DNA from: Gymnopilus junonius | Taxonomy: Eukaryota > Basidiomycota > Agaricomycetes > Agaricales > Galerinaceae | Reading direction: 5' to 3' | NCBI GenBank assembly: GCA_015501075.1 | Contig: JADNYJ010000119.1 | Location: 1 to 64,000 of the forward strand | Length of the DNA: 64,000 nt | Shown: positions 1-11,472 of the stretch, one piece after another | How positions within the stretch are numbered: the first letter of the stretch is position 1 | How the letters are laid out: each line of letters begins with the position of its first letter | Position numbers and translations under genes: made by a program | Notes under the pieces: generated by a model | Seen by the model: the letters and a program-made list of their open reading frames with translations, nothing else | The model's database searches: none | What the model was told of the DNA's origin: nothing

Positions 1-257
1 CTATTCCATACGTATATCAATACTGTCAGCCCATCATTACAATGTATCTGTACCATTTTGCATGTGTCGCCATCGATGTACATATGTAACACCGTCATCT
101 AGCTTGATTCTTTTTATGTTTGAATAATGGAATTGTGATATGGCAGGGCAGAGCCGTGCAAATAATGTAATAGCATTTCGCATCCACAGTTACGAACAGC
201 AATGCAAGGCCATTGACATGAAGTCGTTTTTCGACATCAACAGTATACCTGAATGGC

Positions 258-1908
258 TCACTTGAAGGCCAATGATTCAGCAACCAAGTCCATCCCTTCC
301 ACATCGTCCAGGATCTTGAGGGATATGAACTGGCTCCATAAAGGGTTTGCAAGCATGAAAGCAATATCAGGTACAATGTAGGGCACACGATTAGAACGAC
401 CGCGTGCATGGTGCAAAATGAGGTGGATATCGATAGGAGTCCGTACAGGGGAATTGGACAATGCAGCGTCGCGAAAGCTTTTCCCTCGAGCAGCTAAACA
501 GGATGCATGGATTGCCTGCAGAAATATGAGGAAGCTGTCCCAAGAGAATGGGCAACGGGATATCCAATCTCTCCAAGTTGGGAAGGAAGAGATCCGGAAA
601 ATCTGATGGTTCAGATCAAGTTCAGATTGTTCTTCACGCCAACTGGAGTCTTCTAAAAACTCATCTTGCAACCAACACACTGAGTCTTCCTGACGGCATT
701 TCAGTGACAACTGCTTAAGGGAGGGCATGAATCGCAGAATTCGAATTATTTCATTGTCTTCTATATTGGAATCTGTCCCAACGATTTCAAATTTCTCGGG
801 GCCGTAACACTCTGATCGAACCAAGAACGAAAAAAAAATCATCCACAGGAAATGGGCTGGGCCCGTTTACTTTTTGTGTATTGTAAGCAAAACGATGTAG
901 GGATGGGAGTGTGAGGCAGCCAAATAGAACCTCCATGGTTTCTGTACCGGTCAACGACATGGGTTGCATTTCAAGGTCTCTGAGACCAAAATGTGTGATA
1001 TTCTGATTAGGTGGAAAGGATTCAGCGGTCGGAAAGATGCTCCTGAGAATACATTTTTCGACCTTATCTGCAGCTTGTAGGAATTCTAGTGCTTCGTCTA
1101 TGGCGACGGAAACCAAGTGGCATACGCGCAGATTGGCAAAGTCTTGAAACTTGGCAAACACGCAGTGAATCTTTGTCCTAAAGTACTTTAGACTTGGTAG
1201 TTTAGGTAGTGAGTAGTCGACCCGGTAAAGATCCTCTTCGTCCTCGTCGAGCTCCGGTGCCCAAAGTTGGAGTCCTTCGAGAGCAGGTAAGCAAACCAAT
1301 CCTGTAAAGAACTGCGAGGAAAGGCCACTGCCAAGACATAGATTCAATGTTCGCAAATGGACCACAGACTTTACAATCGTTTCAATGAAGGAAGGATTCG
1401 ACAGTGGCAATTCGTACTGAAATGAATTGGTATGAGCCACAGATATGTCTAGTGGCCGACGTCCAGAGCGTGCTAACCACGCGCTGAGCAACCGCTGTTG
1501 TAACGCCATCTTTTTATATGAATAAAGATAGATTTTAGGAGTCGTCCAAAGATCAGGAATGTCAAAAGCAATTTCCCTCCAACGTTTGCAAATAGCCGAA
1601 ATAATAAGGGGTGCAGAACAATGCATTTTGGGTGATTGGATAGTTTCACCGTCGGCGCATGGGTTTAAAAGATCTTTACAGTCCTTGACGTAGGAAATAA
1701 AGATAATGGAAACGACTTCTACAGAAGACGTCGTATCAATTTGTCGTGACTGTAGTTGATATGGTTTTTCCAGCATGTCCTCCCGCTGGCGCACAAGACG
1801 CTCTATTGCCGTGTCCAGTGCCGAAATTTTTATGCATGCACTGCAAGGGCTGCAGTTCCCGAAATCGCATCTCCATGGATCGAACTCGGGCTGGAGATAA
1901 AGTGGCAT
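258..1908 (-). CDS. F-box / leucine-rich-repeat-like protein, frame broken at a 9-A run
   Basis: Probably a substrate-recognition subunit of an SCF ubiquitin ligase, from the large F-box-like families of Agaricomycetes. The N-terminal half (ATG at 1908) has a Cys-rich start, a heptad-like stretch (ALDTAIERLVRQREDML), then the usual order of these proteins: I-SAICKRWREIAFDIPDLWTT followed by irregular LRR-like segments. The frame stops at 787, but a second open frame begins near 842 and continues with typical repeat text (RILRFMPSLKQLSLKCRQ) to a stop at 258. The two join if the run of nine A (about 830-838, + strand) has eight. It lies head to head with pob3, only about 165 bp apart, so the promoter is shared. 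F-box family is likely; the target is unknown. Confidence 0.7.
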
Positions 1909-2074
1909 TTTGGGAGACGATTCAGGTTGGATTCCAGGCAGTTTGGGTAACGATGATAGTAGAATGAGTCATTTGTAAATAACGCGTCCTGTGTAAATTC
2001 AAACTCCGCAGCGCGTCTCGCTTTAACCTCTACCGCCATCTTCTCTCCTCGTCCATCCTCCTTGACTTACTCTA

Positions 2075-4557
2075 ATGGCGGCGACGCAATTTGACAGAAT
2101 ATACCATGGGATGTCTATAGATACAGGAAGTATGCTTTTTGTCGAATCTTGCAACCAAAAAACAAAGTCGCTTACAGATTGATTTTTTGTTTAGAATTTC
2201 GCGTTGCTGCCAGCGGTATGGCTTGGAAAGCAGACTCTGAAGGAAACAAGGAAGTAACAGCCATCCAAAGCGAAAACATTAAATGGGTTCAGTGGCTAAG
2301 AGTAGCCCGCGGTTTTCAGCTCCGCGTTGGGTTGAAGGACCATAAAAGAGAAAAGTTTGATGGATTTGCTCGAGAGGTCCGTGCATCCTTCTTATGGCGG
2401 GAAACAATGCTGACTCGACATTGCAGGACCATGACAAGCTGACGACGCTCATGAAAAACTACTTTGGAGTCACCCTTGAGACAATTGAAGTGTCGTTTAA
2501 AGGATGGAATTGGGGTGTAGCTGATTTCCATGGTAAATTTTCTCTTCTTACAAAGCCACGCAGAAAAAAACTAAAGATTAACGCGTGGCTCTAGGTGAAG
2601 ACCTGGCATTTATGGTGTCTGATAAAACGTCTTTCGAGCTACCACTACGGCACGTAGCCAACTCCAACATCGCAGGAAAGACCGAAGTTTCCTTAGAATT
2701 CTCAAACCTCACCGCACCATCCAAGTCAGGCGGTTCAAGACAAGTGGGAGATGAGCTGACCGAAATCCGATTCTTCGTCCCCGGAACCATAGCCAAGCTC
2801 AAGGGCTCTGACCAGGGCTCAGACAAGTCAGATAATGAGGAGGAGGATGGACAAGAAGAGATCAGCGCCGCCCAGGTGTTCCATGACACTATCAAGGAAA
2901 AGGCTGATATTGGAGCCGGTATTGGCGATCTCATCTTGAGCTTTGATGAGGTGCTTGTGCTCACACCCAGAGGACGATATGACATGGATATGTTCCCCGA
3001 TTTCTTGCGACTGAGGGGTAAGACCTACGATTACAAGGTTCTCTATCAGAGTATTGCGAGGTTGTTCCTCTTACCCAAGGACGATCAGCAAGTCCTATTT
3101 ATCGTGTGTAGATTTATTTTCCTTGGTTAATCCTGCAGCTTACCCTATTCGTCTATAGCTGGGTTTGAGCACGCCCATTCGTCAAGGTCAAACATTATAT
3201 CAATACCTCGTCATGCAGTTCACACGGGAAGAGGAGATTACAGCTGAGCTCAACATGACTGAGTAAGCCTCTTCTGGCCACCTATGCCGAAACTGTATAC
3301 TTATCCCGTTATTGCGTCTAGCGAGGAAATGGAGAAGTATGACAAGCTCAAGAAAAACTATGAAGCTCCCACATACGAGGTCGTATCTAGCGTCTTCCGT
3401 GCGTTATCAGGAAAGAAAATCATTGGCTCAGGCAGCTTTCAAAGGTAAGCCAAGACGGCCTCTATTCCTTCATACTGTTTACTCACCTTGTTGTCTGCTT
3501 TCTTCAGCCGCGACGGCCATCCAGGCTTCAAAGCCAACCTTAAAGCCGTCCAAGGAGACCTCTTCATGCTCGAGCGTTACATTTTCTTCGTCTCCAAATC
3601 CCCTTTGCTCATCGAACTGTCCGACATTCACCAAGTTATCTTCTCCCGTGTCGGCTCCACCGCCGCCGCCACCGGCGGGCGCACGTTCGACATCAAGATC
3701 ATGCTCAAGTCTGGTGGGGAGTACATGTTCACCTCAATCAATAAGGAGGAGCATGAGGTCACGGAAGCGTATTTGAAGGATAAGAAGATCCGAGTGAAGA
3801 ACGAGATGGTGCCTGATGCTGACTTGCTGTTGAAGGCTGTCGGGGTGGATGATGACGACGAGGATATGCAGAGCGTTGTGAGCGACGACGACGATGACAG
3901 AGGCAAGAGACAAAAGAAGCCTGTTAGGGCGGGCGGTGGGGATGATGAAAGTGAGGAAGAAGACGGTGGGTTCCCTTTACTTTACTTTCATATTTCGTTT
4001 GATCCCGTTGCTGACGTATGTCTTTTTTTCTCTCTACAGAGGACTTCAAAGCCTCCGACTCCGACTCTGGCTCACCAAGCGGCAGCGACTCAGACACATC
4101 CGGTGCTGAAACCGCCTCTGACGCGTCCGGCGACCTGGCACTCACAAAAGACGCGAAGTCCAAGGGGAAGAGTAAAGCCAAAGATAAAGACGGCGACGGT
4201 GCGCACAAGAAGGCTGTCAAGAAGAAACCTGCGGTCAAGAAGGGCAGTGACGCCGGAGATGATGATGAGGACAAGAAGGACAAGCCCAAGGCGAAACCTA
4301 AACCCAAGCCGAAGCCGAAAGCTAAGAAGGCCTCGGATGACGAGGCTATGGATGTGGATGGCGAGGAGAAACCCAAGCCCAAACCCAAACCTAAGGCTGT
4401 GGGTGCGTCGTCGTCCAAGCCGAAACCTAAGGGCGACGAACCAATGGATGTGGATGAAGTGAAGGAGAAGCCGAAGCCGAAGCCTAAGCCTAAGAAGAAG
4501 GATGCTGAGACTGATGCGGAGCCTCCGAAGAAGAAATTGAAGAAGATCGACGATTAA
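2075..4557 (+). CDS. pob3: FACT complex subunit Pob3/SSRP1
   Basis: Histone chaperone subunit that with Spt16 forms FACT, moving H2A-H2B during transcription and replication in the nucleus. Eight exons join in frame: 2075-2129, 2195-2376, 2427-2532, 2595-3103, 3159-3262, 3322-3444, 3508-3965, 4040-4557, giving 684 residues, all with GT-AG borders. The start MAATQFDRIYHGMS and the stretches SFKGWNWGVADFHG, SNIAGKTEVSLEFSNL and LLIELSDIHQVIFSR are typical of the family's PH-like domains. An acidic region follows, then a long basic tail rich in Lys-Pro repeats (KPKPKPKPKAKK). No HMG box is visible, as expected for a fungal Pob3, where Nhp6 supplies it. It is longer than yeast Pob3 (552 aa) because of the tail. 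No frame damage. Confidence 0.96.
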
Positions 4558-4965
4558 TTTTCTTTTCTATTCGTCGGTTTTTTTTACTTATTTTTTCCTT
4601 ACCTTTGCTTATTCGTGACCTCTCGTCCTAAGCTTCGCTCTGGCTTTCCTTCAGCCATGTATATACTTAATTGTAATAATTTTTTTGTGCATAATTGCTC
4701 TCGTTATCCTATATTGCCATGACGCGCTATGTACTCACGTGCTAAGCCGCTGTCGACAACCCTTCGGAAAATCAAAATCTTTGATAGAGCCTAGGCAACG
4801 GGAACAGGCTAACCGGAGTTTGACCTGGGTTATGCAGCAAATTTCGGAAAAAATACATAAAGGCTGGAGCGATAGACTTCCACCACCCTGGAAGCCGGCT
4901 TCACTCTCACCATCACTTTTTTTGCAAAGGACGCTGGCCGTCGTAGTGATTAACTCATCAAAACC
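4558..4965. promoter_or_regulatory. Intergenic: pob3 3' flank and promoter of the secreted-peptide locus
   Basis: No gene seen. T-rich sequence follows the pob3 stop. A TATA-like tacataaa near 4852-4860 lies about 105 bp before the ATG at 4966 and is a weak core-promoter candidate. Confidence 0.35.
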
Positions 4966-5662
4966 ATGTCTCGAGCAATTCTCGCTTTCTTTTTCGTCTT
5001 TTTCGCATTCTTCGGCTTTTCAGCATCTGCTCCATACCCATCATTCTTCCAGGTATATGCATCTATCCAAAACTTAAGATGGATTGCTAACATTTTTTTT
5101 GGGCATGACAGCTTAGTCGAACGCTACGACAATGTCGACAATGAACTCCTGACACGCTCGTTGGATGATATCCTTGCTGATCGAGAGTTTGACACTGTAG
5201 ATCCCGCAGTGTTCAAGGTATGTTTGCTCTATTTCATCTATTAGAAGGCAGAAATCCTCATGAAACTGTAATAAATCCAGCGCAATTATTTCTCCGTACA
5301 CGATGTACGTGATTTCGACAAAGCTTACCACCAATACACCAAGGTACCACATAATTCAGAAGGATTCCGCGCCTTTCTTACTTAATTTCTGATATAGCGC
5401 AATGCATTTACCCTCGATGAACGCGAGTTTGACGATGACTTAGAATATAAATTTGCCAAGGTAAATGGGCTTTGTCATGTTCTATGCTTCATCTGACCAT
5501 AATGACATTATATAGCGTGATATTCCAGTCCGCCAAAGGGTGAGGCATGCCATCCATTATGCTTCATATGCATTCCGCCGAGTAGTCAAGAGCAAAGCAC
5601 CGAAGATCGCCAGATTTGGCATCAACACAGTGCGGCGGCTGCGTCATCCGTTCCGCACCTGA
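4966..5662 (+). CDS. Secreted repeat protein with Lys-Arg at exon junctions (KEP-like), copy 1
   Basis: Unrecognised secreted protein. The start MSRAILAFFFVFFAFFGFSA is a clear signal peptide. Three 21-residue repeats follow: RSLDDILADREFDTVDPAVFK, closing an exon at 5217; one on exon 5281-5343; and one on exon 5398-5460 (RNAFTLDEREFDDDLEYKFAK). A basic C-terminal segment is on exon 5516-5662. Every junction after a repeat is AAG|CGN, so the mature protein has Lys-Arg exactly where exons meet, the cleavage site of Kex2 proteases. This resembles fungal kexin-processed secreted proteins. Two oddities: a convincing intron at 5053-5111 (GT-AG, branch gctaac, T-run) would break the frame, whereas reading through stays open; and the TGA at 5660 is followed in frame by sequence homologous to the other copies, up to 5823. 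Function unknown; possibly decaying. Confidence 0.55.
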
Positions 5663-5823
5663 AGCTGCCTGCTGAACGAAGGTCTGAACTACATCACCAA
5701 CCATGCCGGTAAGTACCTTTTCGATACTTTTGAATTGTGGCATTGACTTCCTCAGTTTCCAAAAGTGCTGCTGAGAAGGAGTTGGGCAAGAAAGATGAAG
5801 CTCTTAACGCTGTCTTGATTTAA
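5663..5823 (+). pseudogene. In-frame 3' remnant of the secreted repeat protein, copy 1
   Basis: After the TGA at 5660-5662 the same frame continues with LLNEGLNYITNHA, a GT-AG intron from about 5709, then SAAEKELGKKDEALNAVLI and a stop near 5823. The other two copies encode matching text (GLSYVINP and GLNYVINP, each followed by an intron). The TGA is therefore probably a nonsense change that shortened this copy, or a real early stop followed by relic sequence. Confidence 0.5.
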
Positions 5824-5919
5824 TTTTGCAGATGGTGTTGTAATTTGAATCCGCTCAAGGTGCAATATATGTCTTCATGAGCTTCAGTAATGACTCTAGG
5901 ACAATTGATTTGCGATTGG

Positions 5920-6328
5920 TTCCAACGTCGCAACGTTGGCCAAAAAATAAAGCATGCTTTCCAGTCCGCTGCACATAAAGTGAAACATTTCTTCAAAACT
6001 AATGGGGCTAAGATTGCCAAATTTGGCCTCAAAGTCTGTCTTGAGCAAAGCTACTAGATTTATTCCCAGAATTAGAACTGGTGTATCTGCCCCCCTCAAA
6101 GGAGTTGCAGTTGTGCCAATGCGGTCTCTAACAAGATCCACGCAACCTTGGTAAAACTGAATAAGGTCGACAAAGGTCTGAGCTATGTTATCAATCCGTC
6201 GGTAAGCATAAGTTCCCCACCTTTTTATTCTACCATAGTTCATCATTGGTTCCCCTCAAAATTTTATAGGTGCTGCTGGGAAGAAGTTGGGCAAGAAGGG
6301 CAAAGTACTCGGTGCTATCTTTGGTTGA
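5920..6328 (+). pseudogene. Secreted repeat protein, decayed copy 2
   Basis: Only the basic C-terminal part is recognisable: RNVGQKIKHAFQSAAHKV followed by KHFFKTNGAKIAKFGLKV from about 5930, closely matching copy 3 on the other strand (IKHAFQHVGHAIGHAV, VKTTGAKIAKVALKV). Homology then moves to the +1 frame (RFIPRIRTGVSAPLKGV) and again to a third frame (NKIHATLVKLNKVDKGLS), with an intron after VINPS and an end at about 6326 (GAAGKKLGKKGKVLGAIFG). There is no signal peptide or repeat exon upstream. At least two frame breaks and the missing 5' half make this a relic. Confidence 0.65.
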
Positions 6329-7174
6329 TGTTGCAGAGAGGATTTGGAATTTGTCTTTGTCGAAGGTACATGCTATGCCTGCATAAGCTTTGGTGATTGT
6401 CATTGACTCCAGAATAATCAATCTATAATTTGTTATTGCTTTAATACAGTAACTTTATCCCCTGCTATTAGAAATGAGTTGTAGAATATAGCTATCTGTC
6501 ACTGGTGTAAGTTGTGGCCTGGGATGAGATCTTAATTAATGGTTAAAGGCAAAATATGTCTGTCTTCCCCTTTCTTCGTCAGTTCGGCTGATTGATGGAT
6601 AATTTACTGATTCTTCCTCTAGCTAGGAGGAGGCACACCTCAGTTTTACTTACTGCTTCCGACTATGCTTATGCTCTCACCTAGTGAATTTAGTTGGATT
6701 TAAGTGACTCTAGCATGAAGCACCATGCTTCTAGAGTAATTCTGCAGTTGCATTCAATTTTATCCCTCCCAGTTATTTTTCAAGTAACATCACAAAACGA
6801 GTCAACTCAGCCGCCTTTTGGGTACGAAAGTCTGCGTGGGCGCCTTTTCCACGGTGCCATGTGGACACACGGCCGCCGATTGGCATGGGCACTTAAAATA
6901 GAGGGCGGCAAGCTCATGAAACTCCTTCTGCCTTGAGCAAAAGTCCCGAAGGGGTGGAGGCCCTGCAGATCGGCCCGTCGCAAAACAATGGTCTGCTGAA
7001 GGTCGCAGTTTTCCTTATGCCGTTGCTTGTAAATTTCTGGGCGGACACATGTGCAGTTCGCATCTTACAATTTCAGACTACATACCAGACACGCTAGCAG
7101 CTTCTAATGCATAAAGATAAAATTGTAGTTTATCTAAAATAGAGAATAATTCATTTGGTCCATCCCTTTTGATA
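6329..7174. other. Intergenic, no gene recognised
   Basis: Contains only short ORFs without family resemblance. It separates the direct copies 1-2 from the inverted copy 3 of the secreted repeat family. Confidence 0.4.
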
Positions 7175-8138
7175 TTAAAGGAGTGCCCCCAAAGCCTTTC
7201 CGCCTTGCCATGCGTTTCGCAGCGGAACCTACAGGTTTAAAAAATTTGAATTATAAGCAATGAATAAATTGGGAGTATGTGAAAATATAATGCCATACCC
7301 ATGGATTAATCACATAGTTCAACCCATGGTTGAGTCTGTTACCGAACTTGCCAAGATTCGCATGGATCTTGTCAGATACTTTGTTCTCTGCGGCCGAGAC
7401 GCCTTTGAGTGCCGCAGACACCCCACGCCCAATTCCAGGAATATATTTGACAACGCGAGAAGCGACGAGGCGCAGCGGACCAGACTTTCAAAGCGACTTT
7501 GGCGATCTTGGCTCCTGTGGTTTTGACGAAGTGACCTACGGCTCTGGCAGCATGGACAACGGCGTGCCCGATAGCGTGTCCGACGTGCTGGAAGGCGTGT
7601 TTGATTTTGGTGAAGATGCTGCGCGGTAGAGGGACGGATGGGTGTGTCCTCGCGCTGGATGGATGGATTGGTGATGAGATGGGAATCTCAGAGTGAAATA
7701 CGATTCCAAATACCTTCGTAAATTCGTATATTAAATCGTCCCAGTCGCGTTCATCAAATATTGAAAGATCATCAAGGTCGCGGTCTTCGAGCAAGGAGAG
7801 ATAATCACGCTACGATTCAAGGCGTTGACATCAGACCCTTTCTATGACATGTTTAGGACGGGGAATTAGGCCTACTTTGCTGTACACATCTGATTCTCTA
7901 GCGTCCAAATCTCTCGCTCCAAGCATCTCACCCAGGGATCTTGTGTAGAGGGCGTCGCTCAGATCATCATAGCGTTCTACCAAGCTGGACGTATTTTAAA
8001 TCAGCTAATAAATTCCAAGCACACTTAAGGCTGGCCTGCGTACCTCATGGAAGAGCGCCCTGGGACCGGGACACACGCAACGTATCCGATAAGGGATGTG
8101 AAAAGCACACAGACGGAGAAGAGACCAGCTCTGAACAT
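7175..8138 (-). CDS. Secreted repeat protein with Lys-Arg at exon junctions, copy 3 (inverted)
   Basis: Start ATG at 8138 with signal peptide MFRAGLFSVCVLFTSLIGYV. Exons 8138-8044, 7984-7876 and 7809-7714 join in phase. The second begins LVERYDDLSDALYTRSLGEM like copy 1 and ends YSK; the third begins RDYLSLLEDRDLDD and ends EFTK, so the junction again codes Lys-Arg. After this the expected acceptor before the basic domain is missing (ccg where cag would fit), although reading through stays open. The basic, His-rich helix (KIKHAFQHVGHAIGHAVVHA) follows. Homology then passes to the +1 frame near 7480 (VVKYIPGIGRGVSAALKGVS), ending after an intron at about 7175. The 5' half looks functional, the 3' half does not unless the frame is corrected. 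Function unknown. Confidence 0.5.
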
Positions 8139-8788
8139 GATTGTTGGTTGTCTGCAGGGGTCAAAGACGACCAGCGTCTGTGGGCAGGGGGATAGATGGT
8201 GGTGATATGAAGGCCGGCTTCAGATTGGGTCGACGGAGAGCACTTGTCCTGCCTTAAATGAAATCTGGCATCAGCGTTCATCAATCCTTCTTCTATGTTT
8301 TGATTGTAAAAAGGTGGGAGCCCGCAGGTCTAGCCTGGAAACACTGCCATGCTTTACGTTCATTGGTATAGCTTGTTCCTGTGGACATCCCACAAAGGTC
8401 ACATTCACTGTCAAGATGAACCGTCCACACATCACTAGCTACAACTCGATCCGGTGCTGTGCGGCGAAATCGCTGCCTATTCCGTCATGATAATCTGCGG
8501 AGATGACAGGGCCGAAAGCATCGATGAAGTGTTTTTAGGCGATCTAAGAATATCTCCGCCAGCCTTAAGTGCCAAATTGATGTATTTCAGCCAGTATGAC
8601 CAAACGAGCACGACGAGAGCGCTTTACACAATCGTATGTTTACCTGAAATCTACAATTTTATGTCCCAGATAAATTTCAGAGTTGGGTCTACCTTGCAAG
8701 CTCGAATACCATTCTTTCCTTCGGAAGTCAATATTCCATATCTGAAAACGGTTCACCCGAGGTAAAGTCTATCCAATTTAAAGAGTTG
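8139..8788. other. Intergenic, no gene recognised
   Basis: Lies between the 5' end of secreted copy 3 and the 3' end of an F-box gene. Short ORFs here show no recognisable family text. Confidence 0.4.
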
Positions 8789-9934
8789 TTAACGAAAAAC
8801 CCGCCTATAATAAATTTCCAAATCAGTCTCCCTCCATACCATCTCAAGCCTTGGGCAACAAACACTCACGTCTCTCGCCTCCGTATACCTCGCCGCAACC
8901 TCCCACATATCCACCAACCCCCTGGCCCCCTTCTCCCACTCCCTCATAACATCCATATTCTTCGTACTCGTAAACATCAACACAATCCTCCAATCCTCCG
9001 AATCGCTCGCACCCACACTCTCCATCGCCGCCTCCAGCTGGACCACTTGTTCCAGAGATTTTAGTTCCCAGCGAGGATCCGTGTCGAACCCCACCCGTTT
9101 GAATTTAGTACAGACGTTCCAGAGGGAGGTGGGGTCAAAATGGCTTTGATGATGAATATCTCGAGATGGGCACAGGAGGAGAGAATCCCTGAGATGGTGG
9201 GTGCTTCGAGCGTTTTAGATGAAGGTACGACAGTTGTCGCAAGGTGCGTGAGTTTAGTGAATCCAGAGAGGATACGAACGAGGTTACGTCCATGATTATA
9301 ACCCTTCCAATTGGGAAAGATAATGTCGAGATGTGTCAAGTCCTTGAACGCCTCTGCCATTTGTATGCTCTCCAAATCGTCTTGTGCCAGCCTAATGGTG
9401 AGAAATAAGCTCCGCACACCACGCAGAGTAGCTGAAGCACACAAATAATCCAGGTAATTATCCTCTTTGTCACCCTGGAAAGGTTCCGCATAGTCCCTGC
9501 GTATAGCTATATCCCGCACGTTCACGCAGTGGCGGAGGAGCACGATGACAGATTGGTCGCTGACATGATGGCCTATAAAGAGGTGCTTAGCGAGTCCAGC
9601 TACTCTCTTGAGGAGGTCTGGGTCGATGTAGAGCTTTGGAAATGTAGCATCTATTAGGCTGAGGAACAGGCCTTGCACGAAGATTGAATACAAGACAGGG
9701 CGTATCCTAATCGATCATTTTGGGTTCTTTAAGCATAGAGCTCTCCTTGATATGGGGTATTGTATGAATTGCTTACCATTCCTGTACGCGTTTTGCTACC
9801 CTTGTAAGTCTAGCAGCGTGAATTCTCATTTCATCCCCCGAGTCGTTTGCATCAGACGTGGCCATCATAAAGATGATATATTCCAATTCAGGCGGAAGGC
9901 GAGGTTGTTTTTGAAGACTGTCGTTCTCTGGCAT
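8789..9934 (-). CDS. F-box-like protein with one frame break
   Basis: Start ATG at 9934 (MPENDSLQKQPRLPPELEYI); the RLPPELEYIIFMMA text is an F-box opening. Exon 1 (9934-9777) ends TG and splices to exon 2 from 9706, giving VQEWIRPVLYSIFV, the usual WIRPxLY signature of this F-box type in Agaricomycetes. A long domain follows with repeats such as FKDLTHLDIIFPNW and FTKLTHLATTVV. Near 9150 homology passes to another frame (HFDPTSLWNVCTKFKRVGFD), which runs to the stop at 8789. A C-run one base short at that point explains the change. Likely an SCF adaptor; substrate unknown. Confidence 0.65.
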
Positions 9935-10759
9935 ACTATCTGATGCTAGCCAGCAGTCCAAGAGGATGTTCAAAGGGACCCTGCTCGTATAGTTTACGAT
10001 GATGGTGCAGTTAAAGGAGAGACAGTCTAATAATAGCTCAAACCGCTTGGATTACAATAGAAGAGACCCCTGTGTACAGTGGAGGCAAGGATGAGTCGTC
10101 GCCTGATACATGGATGATTGTGGAGGAGAGAAACAACACGAGCTCGATAATACAGAGGGGAGCCCATCCAAATTTGATGTGGCCATCACCCAATGCCAAT
10201 GCATCTTACTTTACATTGTCCAATAGCAGCACACGACCATGACTCTGCACGATGCATCAAAGGCATCAAGGAGAAAACCAGACTTGAAGGTCGGCGCAGA
10301 CCATGTGCAACGTTCAACAATAGACCTTCAGTTGAAAAAAAGAGAACAAACAGCAAAACAATGCGCCTAGGCAACAAGAACTGGATTAAACAATGAATTT
10401 GGAACGAAAACGGGACTGGGTTTGATAAAATCAAATAATGCCGTAAAAAGAAAGGGTTCAATCGTTATGTGGGGGAAAAAGGCAAGACGACGACGATTAG
10501 GCTATTACGAGACTTAATTACCCTTGCTGCTTTGTCGAATACTGGATGAGAAGGAAGGCAGAGCATGATCAGCACCGATCGTGTGATAGGAAAGAATAAT
10601 AACGATAAAAGTGAAAGATAAATGGAGGGACGACTGTTAAATGACATGGGCGTTTATTCAAAGTCATCATCGTCACTCGACACAGCAAATGTCAACGACA
10701 GTCGTACAAGAAACCGCAAAAAAAAAAGGGAAACAAATGAGACAAAACGGAATGCTCAC
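9935..10759. other. Intergenic; terminal exon of cofilin not resolved
   Basis: Holds the 3' region of the cofilin gene, whose last short coding exon I could not place with confidence; an acidic stretch ending at a TAA near 10656 is one candidate. No other gene seen. Confidence 0.3.
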
Positions 10760-11472
10760 CATTCTCATACGCGACTCTCCGAAATCAGTTCCCTGGATCT
10801 CAACAGCGATGCCATTCAGGGAACGTTTGAGCGCTCTCGGGACGAGGCGAACACCATCTTCTGTTTGATCTTCGCGTCATCGGGGGACCTGATCAAATGC
10901 GATCAGCGACTGATAGTTGATACTCGGAACAACAAATGAAGCGGAAGGGTGAAATCGATAATCAACGCGCCAGCAGGCATAGGTATCAGGTTCCAGTAAT
11001 GACAAAAGGCTTCGACCAACTTGGCCAGCCATCTGTGGACCTTCCGAGTCAAGGCGGAGCGGCGACATGATCCCAATCGAGGGTTCCGCCCGAAAGACTC
11101 TAAAGCCCAGAACCCAAAAAAAAGGCAAGAAAGACAAGACCGCCGACTCACCACGACAAAAACACAATCTTGTTCCTCTTGCCCGCGCCCTCCTTCTCAA
11201 ACTCGAAGTCGTAGATGGCCCATCTACACTCCGTCTCTGGCAGATCGGCAACGAAAGCCTCATAGTCCTGCACATCCGAGGTCTTCTCGACGACAATCTC
11301 GGTGAGCTCCTTGTTGAGATTGAAGATGATGTACTTGTGCTTCTTCTTGAGCTTGAGCTCTTGGAAGGTCGTCAGGCATTGTTCGTTGACACCAACTCCG
11401 GAGGCCTGTGGAGGACATTATACAGGTTATACAAGCTTTTCATAGGGAACCAAGGGAGAACTGGCGTACCAT
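10760..11472 (-). CDS. cof1: Cofilin / actin-depolymerizing factor (3' end unresolved)
   Basis: Small actin-severing protein acting on cortical actin. Exon 1 is only the ATG (11472-11470), followed by a GT-AG intron; exon 2 (11405-11152) reads [20 protein letters not shown] and continues with [20 protein letters not shown] and [20 protein letters not shown], the ADF-homology core; exon 3 starts at 10888 with [19 protein letters not shown]. Starting with a one-codon exon is common in fungal cofilin. Two frame breaks in the last part, near 10835 and 10775, each look like a GG shortened to G; the expected text ([17 protein letters not shown]) is present in the shifted frame. Cofilin is essential in fungi studied, so sequence error is the best explanation. 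It lies just downstream of alpha-actinin. Confidence 0.88.

Noticed and set aside
3628..4418. Long minus-strand ORFs opposite pob3
   Set aside because: They mirror the acidic and Lys-Pro-rich coding sequence, whose composition removes stops on the other strand.
6030..7490. Programmed +1 frameshifting as an established feature of the secreted repeat family
   Set aside because: The shared shift is real in the sequence, but copy 2 has further breaks and the window contains many likely indel errors, so it is kept only as a question.
8786..9064. Plus-strand Pro/His-rich ORF
   Set aside because: It is the antisense of the F-box gene C-terminus, which has a clear splice signature and landmarks.
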